A model generated the notes under the pieces. The model was given only the letters and a program-made list of their open reading frames with translations. It ran no database searches and had not been told where the DNA came from. From assembly GCF_004339675.1 (NCBI RefSeq), contig NZ_SLVM01000010.1, positions 58,720-122,719 on the forward strand: 64,000 nt of DNA, given 5' to 3'. The stretch is from Rhodovulum steppense. Lineage in GTDB: Bacteria > Pseudomonadota > Alphaproteobacteria > Rhodobacterales > Rhodobacteraceae. Shown here in pieces: positions 21,447-29,018 of the stretch (position 1 is its first letter; the number at the start of each line of letters is the position of its first letter). Both the position numbers and the translations under genes were made by a program.

Positions 21447-21665
21447 ATGGCCAAGGAAGAAATGCTCGAATTCCCCGGCGTCGTGAAGGAACTCCTGCCG
21501 AACGCGACATTCCGGGTCGAGCTTGAGAACGGCCATGAGATCATCGCGCATACGGCAGGCAAGATGCGCAAGAACCGCATCCGCGTTCTGGCCGGCGACC
21601 GCGTTCAGGTCGAGATGACCCCCTATGATCTGACCAAGGGTCGGATCAACTATCGCTTCAAGTAG
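21447..21665 (+). CDS. infA: Translation initiation factor IF-1
   Basis: This is exactly 72 residues, the standard size of IF-1, with the OB-fold sequence [18 protein letters not shown] and [21 protein letters not shown] (read as two blocks). IF-1 binds the 30S A site and aids initiation. The start at 21447 is fixed by the family; the in-frame extension back to 21312 runs through the upstream gene. maf follows one base after the stop. Confidence 0.97.
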   Translation: MAKEEMLEFPGVVKELLPNATFRVELENGHEIIAHTAGKMRKNRIRVLAGDRVQVEMTPYDLTKGRINYRFK

Positions 21666-21666
21666 C

Positions 21667-22245
21667 TTGCGGCTGATCCTCGGGTCCGCAAGCCCGCGCC
21701 GCAGGGACCTGCTGGCGCAGATCGGGGTCGTGCCCGACGAGGTGCGCCCCGCCGATATCGACGAGACCCCCGGCCGGGGCGAGTTGCCCCGCCCCTATTG
21801 CGCGCGCATGGCCATCGAAAAGGCCCGCGCCGTCGCGGCCGCGCCGGATGAACTGGTGCTCTGCGCCGATACCACCGTGGCGCTTGGCCGCCGCATCCTT
21901 GGCAAGCCGGAAAACGCGGGCGAGGCGGCGGAATTCCTGCTGGCCCTGTCGGGCCGCCGTCACCGGGTCATCACCGCCGTCGCGCTGCGTCTGGGCGAGC
22001 GGATCTGGGAGCGCGACGTGGTGAGTGCGGTCCGGTTCAAGCGGCTGTCGGATACCGAGATCAACGCCTATCTCGCCTCGGGCGAATGGCAGGGCAAGGC
22101 GGGCGGCTACGGTATCCAGGGCATGGCCGGGGCCTTCGTGCCCTGGATCAACGGCTCGTTCTCGGCCGTGGTGGGGCTGCCGCTGGCCGAGACCGCGGCG
22201 CTGCTGGCGGGGGCGGGCTATCCGCTGCATGGAGGGCAGGCATGA
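21667..22245 (+). CDS. maf: Maf family nucleoside triphosphate pyrophosphatase
   Basis: This 192-residue Maf protein has [10 protein letters not shown] at the start and the conserved [22 protein letters not shown] and [15 protein letters not shown] blocks. Maf proteins hydrolyse dTTP, UTP or modified nucleotides and serve in nucleotide housecleaning. The start codon is TTG at 21667 because no ATG fits the conserved N-terminus. It overlaps the RNase E/G gene by ATGA. Confidence 0.93.
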   Translation: MRLILGSASPRRRDLLAQIGVVPDEVRPADIDETPGRGELPRPYCARMAIEKARAVAAAPDELVLCADTTVALGRRILGKPENAGEAAEFLLALSGRRHRVITAVALRLGERIWERDVVSAVRFKRLSDTEINAYLASGEWQGKAGGYGIQGMAGAFVPWINGSFSAVVGLPLAETAALLAGAGYPLHGGQA

Positions 22246-23285
22246 AGGGGCGCAGCGTCATCCTGGACGAGATCGCGGGCCGCAAGGCGGCTGCGCTGAT
22301 GGTCGACGGGCGGCTGGACGATCTGTTCATCGACCCGCCCGGCGACAGCCCCGCGCCGGGCGCGATCCTGCGTGCCGTGGTCGATCGGCAGGTCAAGGGG
22401 CAGGGCGGGGTATTCCTGCGGCTGCCGGGCGGATCGGCCTTTCTGCGCCAGGCCAAGGGTTTGCGTCCCGGTCAGGGGCTATTGGTGCAGGTCACGGGCC
22501 ATGCCGAACCGGGCAAGGCCGTGCCCGTCACGCCCCGCCTTCTGTTCAAGAGCCGCTATGCCATCGTCACCCCCGATGCGCCCGGCTTCAACGTCTCGCG
22601 CACGATCCGCGACGAGGACGAGCGTGACCGCCTGCTGGAGATTCTCCATGACGCGATGGCGGGGGCGGCCGATCAACTGGGCGTGATCCTGCGATCGGCC
22701 TGCGCCGGTGTTGCCGATGCGGCCATCGCCGAGGATATCGCGATCATGCGCGGTCTGGCCCAGGACATTCTGGCCGAACCCGTAGATGGCGCACCCGAAC
22801 TTCTGCTCGACGCGCCCGACGCCCATACCCGCGCCTGGCGCGACTGGGCCGATCCAGACCCCGACGAGGTGATCGACCGCCCCGGCAGCTTTGCAGAAAC
22901 CGGCGTTCTGGACGCGCTTGCCGCGCTTTCCGGGCCCGAGCGGCTGCCGGGCGGGGGGACGATCTTCGTCGAGCCGACCCGTGCGCTGGTGGCCGTGGAC
23001 GTGAATACCGGCCCCGACACCTCGCCAGCCGCCGGGCTCAAGGCGAATATCGCCGCCGCCCGCGCCCTGCCGCGCCTGTTGCGGCTCAGGGGGCTTGCGG
23101 GCCAGATCGTGATCGACTTCGCGCCGATGGCCAAGAAGGACCGCGCCGCCCTGGAACAGGTGCTGAGTGCCGCCTTCCGCGCCGACCCGGTCGAGACCAC
23201 GCTGATCGGCTGGACCCCGCTCGGCCATGCCGAACTGACGCGCAAGCGCGAACGCCTGCCGCTTTCCGAGGCGCTTGCCCCATGA
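22242..23285 (+). CDS. Ribonuclease E/G family protein (short form)
   Basis: This 347-residue protein keeps the RNase E/G metal-binding aspartates: D253 in VAVDVNTG and D292 in VIDFAPM. It is much shorter than RNase E and lacks the CPxCxG zinc-link cysteines and any scaffold tail, so it is the minimal version found between maf and yacG in Rhodobacterales. It probably cleaves RNA, but the zinc-link tetramer of RNase E should not form. It overlaps maf and yacG. Confidence 0.85.
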   Translation: MKGRSVILDEIAGRKAAALMVDGRLDDLFIDPPGDSPAPGAILRAVVDRQVKGQGGVFLRLPGGSAFLRQAKGLRPGQGLLVQVTGHAEPGKAVPVTPRLLFKSRYAIVTPDAPGFNVSRTIRDEDERDRLLEILHDAMAGAADQLGVILRSACAGVADAAIAEDIAIMRGLAQDILAEPVDGAPELLLDAPDAHTRAWRDWADPDPDEVIDRPGSFAETGVLDALAALSGPERLPGGGTIFVEPTRALVAVDVNTGPDTSPAAGLKANIAAARALPRLLRLRGLAGQIVIDFAPMAKKDRAALEQVLSAAFRADPVETTLIGWTPLGHAELTRKRERLPLSEALAP

Positions 23286-23464
23286 CCTGCCCGATCTGCA
23301 AGAAACCGGCCGACCCCGCCTATCGCCCGTTCTGCTCGCGCCGCTGCGCCGATGTCGATCTGGGCAAGTGGCTTTCGGGCAGTTACGCGGTGCCCTCCGA
23401 CAGCCCCGACGACCGCGACGAGGCCGCGCGCGCCCTGTCCGAGCTTCCCCCGAAACCGCACTGA
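23282..23464 (+). CDS. yacG: DNA gyrase inhibitor YacG
   Basis: This 60-residue zinc protein has four cysteines in the YacG arrangement (C3, C6, C18, C22: CPIC and PFCSRRC) and the DLGKWLSGSY block. YacG binds GyrB and inhibits gyrase. It is the last gene of the murA-to-yacG string and is followed by tRNA-Phe. Confidence 0.93.
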   Translation: MTCPICKKPADPAYRPFCSRRCADVDLGKWLSGSYAVPSDSPDDRDEAARALSELPPKPH

Positions 23465-23543
23465 TTTTCTGCCCGAACCCTCTGGACAGCCCCCTCTCGC
23501 CCGTCTAGAAACGCGCCACCCGAAGCGACACCGCTTCACCCGT

Positions 23544-23618
23544 GCCCGGGTAGCTCAGGGGTAGAGCAGTGGATTGAAAATCCTCGTGTCGGTGGTTCGA
23601 TTCCGCCCCCGGGCACCA
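23544..23618 (+). tRNA. tRNA-Phe (GAA)
   Basis: A complete 75-nt cloverleaf is present. The acceptor is GCCCGGG/CCCGGGC with encoded CCA, the D arm is GCTCAGGGGTAGAGC, the anticodon loop is TTGAAAA giving GAA, and the T arm holds GGTTCGATTCC. The anticodon stem has one U-U mismatch. The prophage begins 135 bases after its 3' end. Confidence 0.97.
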
Positions 23619-23753
23619 TAAACACTAAATAAATACAATGACTTAATAGCATTTTGTGCGCTCGTGAGTTACCCGTTCTGCCGCGTGGGTATCAGTCGGG
23701 TATCATTTCTAGCCGAGTGCATCGGGTTCGGTGCAAAAACAGAACCGCGATCC
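23619..23753. other. AT-richer host flank between tRNA-Phe and the prophage
   Basis: No gene is seen in these 135 bases. The stretch is clearly AT-richer than the core just before it and probably belonged to the same segment as the sequence at 63,095 onwards. It contains a chance-like GTGCAAAAA (23731) resembling a transposase site, but this lies outside the target duplication. Confidence 0.6.
23749..23753. repeat. Target-site duplication GATCC, left copy
   Basis: GATCC lies immediately before the phage terminus TGTAG. The same five bases recur at 63095-63099 directly after the other terminus. Five-base duplication is the hallmark of MuA-type transposition. Confidence 0.92.
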
Positions 23754-23802
23754 TGTAGCGCGGCGCCAGCTTTTGCACGGATTGGCAGCAGCTTCTGCAC
23801 GG
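23754..23802 (+). promoter_or_regulatory. Phage right end with two transposase-binding repeats
   Basis: The terminus TGTAG is followed by CTTTTGCACGG at 23770-23780 and CTTCTGCACGG at 23792-23802, direct repeats 22 bases apart. The first lies 16 bases in from the end, the same as its partner at the left end. This is the arrangement expected for end-binding sites R1 and R2 of a MuA-type transposase. Confidence 0.8.
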
Positions 23803-23936
23803 CAATTTTCGCAGGGCGTCAGGAATATCGCACCGACTGGCGTGGCTGACGCTTCGGGGGAAATCGCTGGACTCCTTTCGTTGGCCTGCTCCACGCTCAC
23901 CCCATTGCGCGAATCGAACTGCGATTGGAGGGTCTT

Positions 23937-25004
23937 ATGGTCGAATTCCTCGAAAAGATTGATGCGCTGGCGGCTCGGTCCAGAGCAGCCGAACGCCAGG
24001 CACTTACCGAGGAGGCCACGAAGACCGCCGTCGTTCTGCCCTTTATCCAGACGCTCGGGTTCGATGTCTTCAACCTCGAAGAGGTGATGCCCGAATTCGT
24101 CGCCGACGTGGGCATGAAGAAGGGCGAGAAGGTCGACTTCGCGATTAGGATCGATGGCAAGATCGCCATGCTGGTGGAGGCCAAGCCGATCAACAGCAAG
24201 CTCGGTGACACGCAGTTCAACCAGCTCTTCCGCTATTTCCATGTCACCGAGGCGCGGCTCGCCATTCTCACAAATGGCAAGGAAGCCTGGTTCTTCTCGG
24301 ATACCGACGAGCCGAACAAAATGGATAAGCGGCCGTTCTTCACCTTCGACTTCCAGAAGCATGACAAGGCGCAGGTGCAGGAACTCGCCCGCTTTCAGAA
24401 GAGCTGCTTCGCCATCGACTCGATCATCGAGGCAGCCTCGAACCTCAAGTATACACGCGCCGCAGCAACCTATCTCAAGAAGCAGATGGACAACCCCGAC
24501 GACGAGTTCGTGCGCCTCGTCGGGCGCCAAATCCATGACGGCTCGATTACCAAGACCGTTTCCGAGCAGCTGAAACCCGCGATCCAGGCGGCCCTCGACG
24601 AGATCGTCCGTGATCGCATCCAGGACACCCTGAGCATCAAGCTGCGGGGCGATCACTCTCCCTCGGCCGAGAAGACTGAGCCCGTGCGGGTGCTGGACGA
24701 TGCCGACATCGAGACGACCGACGAAGAACGCGAGGGCTTCATGATCGTCCGAGCCATTGCTGCCAGGATCGCCCCGATCGAGCGGATCACGATGCGGGAC
24801 GCCAAAAGCTACTGCGCCATCCTGATGGACGACAACAACCGCCGCCCGATCTGTCGTCTCTACTTCAACTCGCCGACCACCAAGAACGTCGGCTTGTTCG
24901 ACGCCGGGAAGACCGAGACGAAGGTGCGCGTCGAGGGGCCGTCTGATCTCTACAAGCATGCCGCAGCGATAGAGGCGGTCGTGCAGGGGTATCTGAACGG
25001 GTGA
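23937..25004 (+). CDS. Solitary type I restriction R-subunit-like protein (PD-(D/E)XK), prophage cargo
   Basis: This 355-residue protein resembles the N-terminal nuclease domain of type I restriction HsdR proteins. The PD-(D/E)XK core is visible as D67 (EKVDFAI) and E81-A-K83 (LVEAKPI), preceded by conserved ATKTAVVLPFIQTLGFDVFN. No helicase part and no hsdM/hsdS are present. It lies at the phage right end, opposite in strand to the structural genes, the classic place for lysogen-expressed cargo. The ATG at 23937 has GGAGGG just upstream. A defence or exclusion role is inferred, not shown. Confidence 0.75.
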   Translation: MVEFLEKIDALAARSRAAERQALTEEATKTAVVLPFIQTLGFDVFNLEEVMPEFVADVGMKKGEKVDFAIRIDGKIAMLVEAKPINSKLGDTQFNQLFRYFHVTEARLAILTNGKEAWFFSDTDEPNKMDKRPFFTFDFQKHDKAQVQELARFQKSCFAIDSIIEAASNLKYTRAAATYLKKQMDNPDDEFVRLVGRQIHDGSITKTVSEQLKPAIQAALDEIVRDRIQDTLSIKLRGDHSPSAEKTEPVRVLDDADIETTDEEREGFMIVRAIAARIAPIERITMRDAKSYCAILMDDNNRRPICRLYFNSPTTKNVGLFDAGKTETKVRVEGPSDLYKHAAAIEAVVQGYLNG

Positions 25005-25022
25005 CTGCGCGACGCGAACCTG

Positions 25023-25051
25023 GGCGCCGTGAGCAAAAAGGTCACGGCGCC
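25023..25051. terminator. Hairpin between the cargo gene and the last tail gene
   Basis: A perfect 10-bp stem (GGCGCCGTGA at 25023-25032 with TCACGGCGCC at 25042-25051) and an A-rich 9-base loop separate the convergent genes. Its right arm includes the stop codon of the minus-strand tail gene. There is no T run, so it may insulate or stabilise transcripts rather than act as a strict intrinsic terminator. Confidence 0.65.
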
Positions 25052-25377
25052 GCCCCTCCAAGATCAGGCATGACTGTCACCGTCAGCCAACCCCCGGCCG
25101 GGAATGTCTCGACCGCGCCGTCGGCATAGGTGACCTCGAATTCGGCGAAATACACGCCCGAGGCGTCGGTGTCGCCATCGGCCCAAGCGTAGCGCACCAC
25201 GCCACCTTCGTCATGGATGTCTGCGGGGGCGTCGACCACCTGGTTGAACCCCCGATCACGCATCAGGAACCGCACGCTGGCGCCTGTCAGCACGCCGCTG
25301 CCCTCGGAATAGATCGGCAGCTTGTATTCCAACCCCGGACTGGTATCGCCGCGCTTGATCTCGAATGTCGTGGTCAT
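25042..25377 (-). CDS. BppU-like tail/baseplate accessory protein
   Basis: This 111-residue beta-rich protein has the pattern seen in BppU N-terminal domains of phage receptor-binding complexes (GDTSPGLEY, GASVRFLMRD, YAWADGDTDASGVYFAEFEVTYADG in successive strands). It is the last structural gene of the phage, one base after the glycine-rich fibre. It may cap or attach the fibre. The assignment is tentative. Confidence 0.5.
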   Translation of the reverse strand: MTTTFEIKRGDTSPGLEYKLPIYSEGSGVLTGASVRFLMRDRGFNQVVDAPADIHDEGGVVRYAWADGDTDASGVYFAEFEVTYADGAVETFPAGGWLTVTVMPDLGGAAP

Positions 25378-25378
25378 C

Positions 25379-26878
25379 TCAGCTCCTGTATCCGCGGACC
25401 GATCCCATGCCGCCGGTCTGGCCCGGCTGGGCCCAGCGGCGGGCGGACAGAGCGCCAACGGCGAACGCGCCGCCCGCGACCCAGGCCGGGGCTGCGGTTG
25501 CTGCGCCACCGATCCGGTGCACCTGACCCAGCGCGCCGCCCGCGACTGCGATGGGCGAGGCTGCGACCGCCGCGGCAAAGGCATGCACCTGCCCCAGCGC
25601 ACCGCCGATCACGCTCGCCGCCGATGCAATCGCCCCGCCGTCGATCTCGTCGATGGGCGACAGCCCGCCGCCAGCAGCAGCAGCCCGCGCCACGGCATCG
25701 GCCCCGCCGATCCGATGGGTCTGCCCAAGCCCGCCGCCCGCCACGACAGCGTCAGAGGACACGGCCCCGCCGTCGATTTCGTCGATGGCTCCGATTGCCC
25801 CGCCGGATGATGCTGCGGCGGCCGCGACTGCGCCCCCACCGATCAGGTGGGATTGCCCAAGCCCGCCGCCCGCTACAGCAGAGGCGGACGAGACTACCCC
25901 GCCAGCGACCGCGTGCGACTGCCCAAGCCCGCCGCCAGCAATGACCGCCAGCGCGGCAATAGCTGCACCTGCGATCAGATGGGTCTGCCCCAGCGATCCG
26001 CCCGCGACGCTCGCCGCCGATGCGACCGATCCGCCGCCGATTTCGTCGGGTGTCGTCTCGCCGCTCGGCGTGGCAACGCGCAGGATGACGATGCCATCTG
26101 CGCCGGAGCCGCCTTGTCGCACTTCAGCCACACCAAGGTCGTGTGCTCCTCCACCCCCGCCGCTACCCGGAGTAGCGCCGGGGGCGCCCACATCCCGCTC
26201 TGATGAGATCCTCCCGGCACCCCCTCGACCATACTCTATCGTCAGGCCGTTGATCGTGCTGACGACACCCGGACCAGCAGCCCCCCCAGAAATGCCGACG
26301 ATGCCATCGCCACCATCACCGCCAGCGCCGCGACCTCCGCCGCTTGCCCGCTGGGGGTCGGCGCCCCGTCCACTGACCGCGGGGCGAGCACCGTCGCCAC
26401 CAAAAAATCCTGTCGGATGATCGGCCCCGTACAGGCTGGCGTTGTCGTTACGGGCACCACCGCCACCACCGTCTGATGGCGCCTGATGCGCTGATGGCAG
26501 GTTTGGATCACCGCCTCCCCAACCACCCCCCAGCGCGGTCATGCCTAATGCAGAGGTATTTCCGCCCTTGATTGTCGCCAGCGTCAGCGACCCAGCGCCA
26601 GCAGCACCGGCACCCACAATCAGCGAGTGCGCCCCTTGCGATACGGATACCGTCCCCGTCAGGACATCCCCGCCCGAACCGCCCCCGCCAGCACCGTAGC
26701 GCCCAACCCCGCCGCGACCACCACCGCCGACGATCAGGTAATCCACGTCCCCCGGCGTCTCGACCTCGACCGAGCCATCGGCCGGGAACTCATAGACATC
26801 GTAGCTGACACCGCCGATTTCGACGGTCGTCTTGCTGGCCCCGACGCCAGAGAACCCGGAAATTACGGCATAGGCCAT
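25379..26878 (-). CDS. Glycine-rich tail fibre with 22-residue tandem repeats
   Basis: This 499-residue protein has a short N-terminal beta domain (residues 1-50), then a very glycine-rich middle (about 50-260) ending GSGADGIVILRVAT. Nine tandem 22-residue repeats follow (282-479), most holding GGGLGQxHxI and two or three the variant GxIDEIDGG. The glycine-rich part resembles tip adhesins and fibre knobs whose Gly-rich loops form the receptor site. It sits in the fibre region of the tail operon and likely determines host range. Confidence 0.75.
   Translation of the reverse strand: MAYAVISGFSGVGASKTTVEIGGVSYDVYEFPADGSVEVETPGDVDYLIVGGGGRGGVGRYGAGGGGSGGDVLTGTVSVSQGAHSLIVGAGAAGAGSLTLATIKGGNTSALGMTALGGGWGGGDPNLPSAHQAPSDGGGGGARNDNASLYGADHPTGFFGGDGARPAVSGRGADPQRASGGGRGAGGDGGDGIVGISGGAAGPGVVSTINGLTIEYGRGGAGRISSERDVGAPGATPGSGGGGGAHDLGVAEVRQGGSGADGIVILRVATPSGETTPDEIGGGSVASAASVAGGSLGQTHLIAGAAIAALAVIAGGGLGQSHAVAGGVVSSASAVAGGGLGQSHLIGGGAVAAAAASSGGAIGAIDEIDGGAVSSDAVVAGGGLGQTHRIGGADAVARAAAAGGGLSPIDEIDGGAIASAASVIGGALGQVHAFAAAVAASPIAVAGGALGQVHRIGGAATAAPAWVAGGAFAVGALSARRWAQPGQTGGMGSVRGYRS
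25442..26035 (-). repeat. Nine tandem 66-bp (22-codon) repeats in the tail fibre gene
   Basis: Codons 282-479 divide into nine units of exactly 22 residues. The small alanine/serine-rich half of each unit varies and the second half keeps GG(G/A)(L/I)GQxH(L/R)I or GAIDEID. Unit length is strictly kept while DNA sequence has diverged, so the period is under protein-level selection. Confidence 0.85.
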
Positions 26879-26881
26879 GGA

Positions 26882-27259
26882 TTACAGCCCCCGTCGCAGC
26901 GCCACGCCCGCGCCGAGGATCAGCCCCATCGGCACCAGCAGCGGCCAGACCAGCGTGACGCACAGGATCACGCCTGCGCTCTGGAACGCCATGTCTTCCA
27001 GCCCATCGGACAGTTCGCCGCCCAGATAGCGCCATTGCAGCCACTCCCAGCCCGCATAGAGCGCGAGCGAGACGGGGGCGAACCACGCGCCGATCAGGGC
27101 CACGGGCAGGGCGCCCACCAGGGCGAAGTGGAGCACCTGATTGCGGGCATATTTCCGCGGATCGTCCGGGAAAGCCGAGGGCGTCAGGAACAGGCCGCGC
27201 AGCCACGGCGGCATGATCCGCACCAGCGCAGCGACAGGGGCGGGCAGGCTATCCTTCAC
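26882..27259 (-). CDS. Small membrane protein in the tail-fibre region
   Basis: This 125-residue protein has two to three hydrophobic segments (about residues 45-70 and 90-120) and starts with GTG inside the preceding stop (GTGA). No family is recognised. The position between tail proteins suggests a phage membrane factor, perhaps in exclusion or fibre display, but this is a guess. Confidence 0.55.
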   Translation of the reverse strand: MKDSLPAPVAALVRIMPPWLRGLFLTPSAFPDDPRKYARNQVLHFALVGALPVALIGAWFAPVSLALYAGWEWLQWRYLGGELSDGLEDMAFQSAGVILCVTLVWPLLVPMGLILGAGVALRRGL

Positions 27260-27741
27260 GCCCCCACCCCCGCCAGCGCGGCCACCAGATCGGCCAGCGC
27301 CTGCGACCCGCGCAGAGGCGCGGCCTTGGCGTCCCCGATCACCTCGGTTCGGGCGATATAGCGCGTCTCGATCCCGTCGCGATCCAGCGTGGCGGACTGG
27401 ATCAGGTCGCTGACCTCCAGCGTGTCCAGCCACCCCGACCATGCGTCATTCCAGGTGGTCGCGGCCGCGTCGATCTGCGCCAGATGCCCGGCGAACTCGG
27501 CCAGCGTGCCCGGGCCGCCGATGCTGGCCATGAACGCCGCGCTCGCGGCGGGCTGTTTCTGCCCCTCGACCAGAGCCGACAGACACAGGGATTTCGCCGC
27601 CCGCATCGCGTCATTGGCCCGGTCGATGTCCCGCAGTCGCAGATCGCCCGTGCTGGACTGGATATAGCGCAGCGCATCGGCCGCCTCGATCACGGCCGCC
27701 GCGGCCTGCGGCATGACGGCAGGGAATTTCGATAGGCTCAT
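27256..27741 (-). CDS. Hypothetical phage tail-region protein
   Basis: This 161-residue, largely helical protein is not recognised (segments LRLRDIDRANDAMRAAK and FAGHLAQIDAAATTWNDAW). It overlaps both neighbouring genes by four bases and so belongs to the same coupled block as the fibre genes. Confidence 0.6.
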   Translation of the reverse strand: MSLSKFPAVMPQAAAAVIEAADALRYIQSSTGDLRLRDIDRANDAMRAAKSLCLSALVEGQKQPAASAAFMASIGGPGTLAEFAGHLAQIDAAATTWNDAWSGWLDTLEVSDLIQSATLDRDGIETRYIARTEVIGDAKAAPLRGSQALADLVAALAGVGA

Positions 27742-28172
27742 AGGTCAGTCTCCCATGGAAAAAGGGTTCCGGGGGCGCGCACCAGGCGGTATCCCTCGCC
27801 AATGACGCACTCGATGACAGCGACGCCGCGCATTCGCTTTTTCAGGTAGTGGGCCAGCACCCGCAGCCCGTTGTCGCTGCCGCCGTCGTCTCTGTCGGGC
27901 CAGAGCGCGGCGCGCAGCGCCTCGCCCGACACGATCCGGCCCTCGCGGCGATAGAGCAGACAGAAAAGGGCGCGCTCCATCCCGGGCAGGTGCCGGTCCG
28001 GCCAGACCCCGACGGTCGCGCTGGCCTGCCCGGTCAGCTCTGCGAAAACGTGGACGGCGTGGTCCACCGCGTCGCGCGGGCGCATATCCTCGAGCGTGGC
28101 GCGGAAAGCGGCCACCGGGTCGCGGGCGCGACCCGGCCTGCCGGTCCCGACTGGCGCCCGCGGATTCGTCAT
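27738..28172 (-). CDS. Winged-helix (OmpR/PhoB-type) DNA-binding protein in the tail operon
   Basis: This 144-residue protein ends in a winged-helix domain of the Trans_reg_C kind (about residues 65-135), with MERALFCLLYRREGRIVSGE and the wing IGEGYRLV (two separate stretches). The N-terminal part has no receiver domain. It is coupled by overlaps to tail genes, an odd place for a regulator. It may control late genes, host genes or the lysogenic cargo. Target unknown. Confidence 0.65.
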   Translation of the reverse strand: MTNPRAPVGTGRPGRARDPVAAFRATLEDMRPRDAVDHAVHVFAELTGQASATVGVWPDRHLPGMERALFCLLYRREGRIVSGEALRAALWPDRDDGGSDNGLRVLAHYLKKRMRGVAVIECVIGEGYRLVRAPGTLFPWETDL

Positions 28173-28549
28173 CACGCCGCCGGTGCGAAGCCGATCTCGA
28201 TGGCGCTGGTCAGTGCCATCGGGTTGCCCTCGGTCACCTCCTGGGGCGCCGGGACGGGCAGCGTGACCAGCAGACGGCTGTTCGAGGCATCGACCAGCGC
28301 CCAATGGGTGCCTGTGCCGGTCGCGTCGATGGTCCCGTCCGTGAAGGTGGCGATGTCCACCTTCCGCCCGCCGCCGGTCCGGTTCGCCTGTGCGCTGATC
28401 GACGGGGCGATCTTGGTCCCCAGCTTGTAGGTGGTCGCAGCCTGCGCATAGGTCGTCGGCTCCTGGCTGCACAGGTGCAGACGAGGCGTCACGGCATCGC
28501 GAAGCACCTGAAGCCCCGCGTCGTACAGGCCATTGGAATAGGTGGTCAT
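28172..28549 (-). CDS. Hypothetical virion-associated protein
   Basis: This 125-residue beta-rich protein (LCSQEPTTYAQAATTYKLG, VDIATFTDGTI, THWALVDAS as separate strands) has no assigned function. Similar small proteins occur beside fibre genes in Mu-like and related alphaproteobacterial phages. A ribosome site (GGAGACC) precedes the ATG, and it overlaps the winged-helix gene by TGATG. Confidence 0.55.
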   Translation of the reverse strand: MTTYSNGLYDAGLQVLRDAVTPRLHLCSQEPTTYAQAATTYKLGTKIAPSISAQANRTGGGRKVDIATFTDGTIDATGTGTHWALVDASNSRLLVTLPVPAPQEVTEGNPMALTSAIEIGFAPAA

Positions 28550-28592
28550 CTGTTGGTCTCCTTTGTCGCTAGGTTTTCAGGCGGGGTGCGGA

Positions 28593-29018
28593 TCACAGCG
28601 CCGCCCCCCTGATCCAGATCGCGTCCATCTGCTCGGCCGACGCCCCCATGGTCGCCGCGACGGCCAGCGTCAGCGGGTCGTGGCGCGGGATATCGGTGAT
28701 GTAGCCCCAGTCCGGATGCGCCTCGATCGTGGCGCGATGTGTGTCCCAGGCGGTCGGGCCCGCATATCCCGTGTCCGGGTCGATCTCGGACCCGTCGGGG
28801 CGCGTCAGCCGCATCGCCCGGACGAACTGGATCACCCGGATCGTCTCGGGCACCGCGGGCGGGGGTTCAGGCGGGGGCGTGAACACGCCGTCGGCATAGG
28901 ACCAGCCCGGCCCGGCCTCGCCCGCCTCGGGCCAGCCTGCGGCCCAGTCGGGCACCGCGCCGGGTGCAGCCTCAATCACGTTGACAACGACGCCTGCCTC
29001 GACCTGTGCCAGCCTCAT
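28593..29018 (-). CDS. Tail-fibre-associated protein
   Basis: This 141-residue protein opens with a short beta segment and a proline-rich linker (FTPPPEPPPAVPE), followed by an alpha/beta part ending AEQMDAIWIRGAAL. The layout resembles short fibre-assembly or fibre-attachment proteins encoded after a fibre gene. It overlaps the upstream glycine-rich fibre gene by ATGA. Confidence 0.5.
   Translation of the reverse strand: MRLAQVEAGVVVNVIEAAPGAVPDWAAGWPEAGEAGPGWSYADGVFTPPPEPPPAVPETIRVIQFVRAMRLTRPDGSEIDPDTGYAGPTAWDTHRATIEAHPDWGYITDIPRHDPLTLAVAATMGASAEQMDAIWIRGAAL

Noticed and set aside
23544..23618. tRNA-Phe as the attachment site of the prophage
   Set aside because: The phage has Mu-type ends, a 5-bp duplication and a DDE transposase, with no integrase; proximity to the tRNA is incidental or reflects an older element.
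23717..23753. Possible earlier phage end at TGCATCGGG with GTGCAAAAA
   Set aside because: It lacks a matching inverted partner and target duplication; the TGTAG ends with GATCC on both sides explain the data better.
25442..26035. Possible CRISPR-like array
   Set aside because: The regular 66-bp period is protein-coding repeat structure with diverged DNA; there are no identical short repeats with unique spacers and no cas genes.
25551..26420. 289-residue Pro/Ala/Ser-rich plus-strand frame
   Set aside because: Mirror of the glycine-rich repeat fibre; Gly codons read as Pro/Ala on the other strand.
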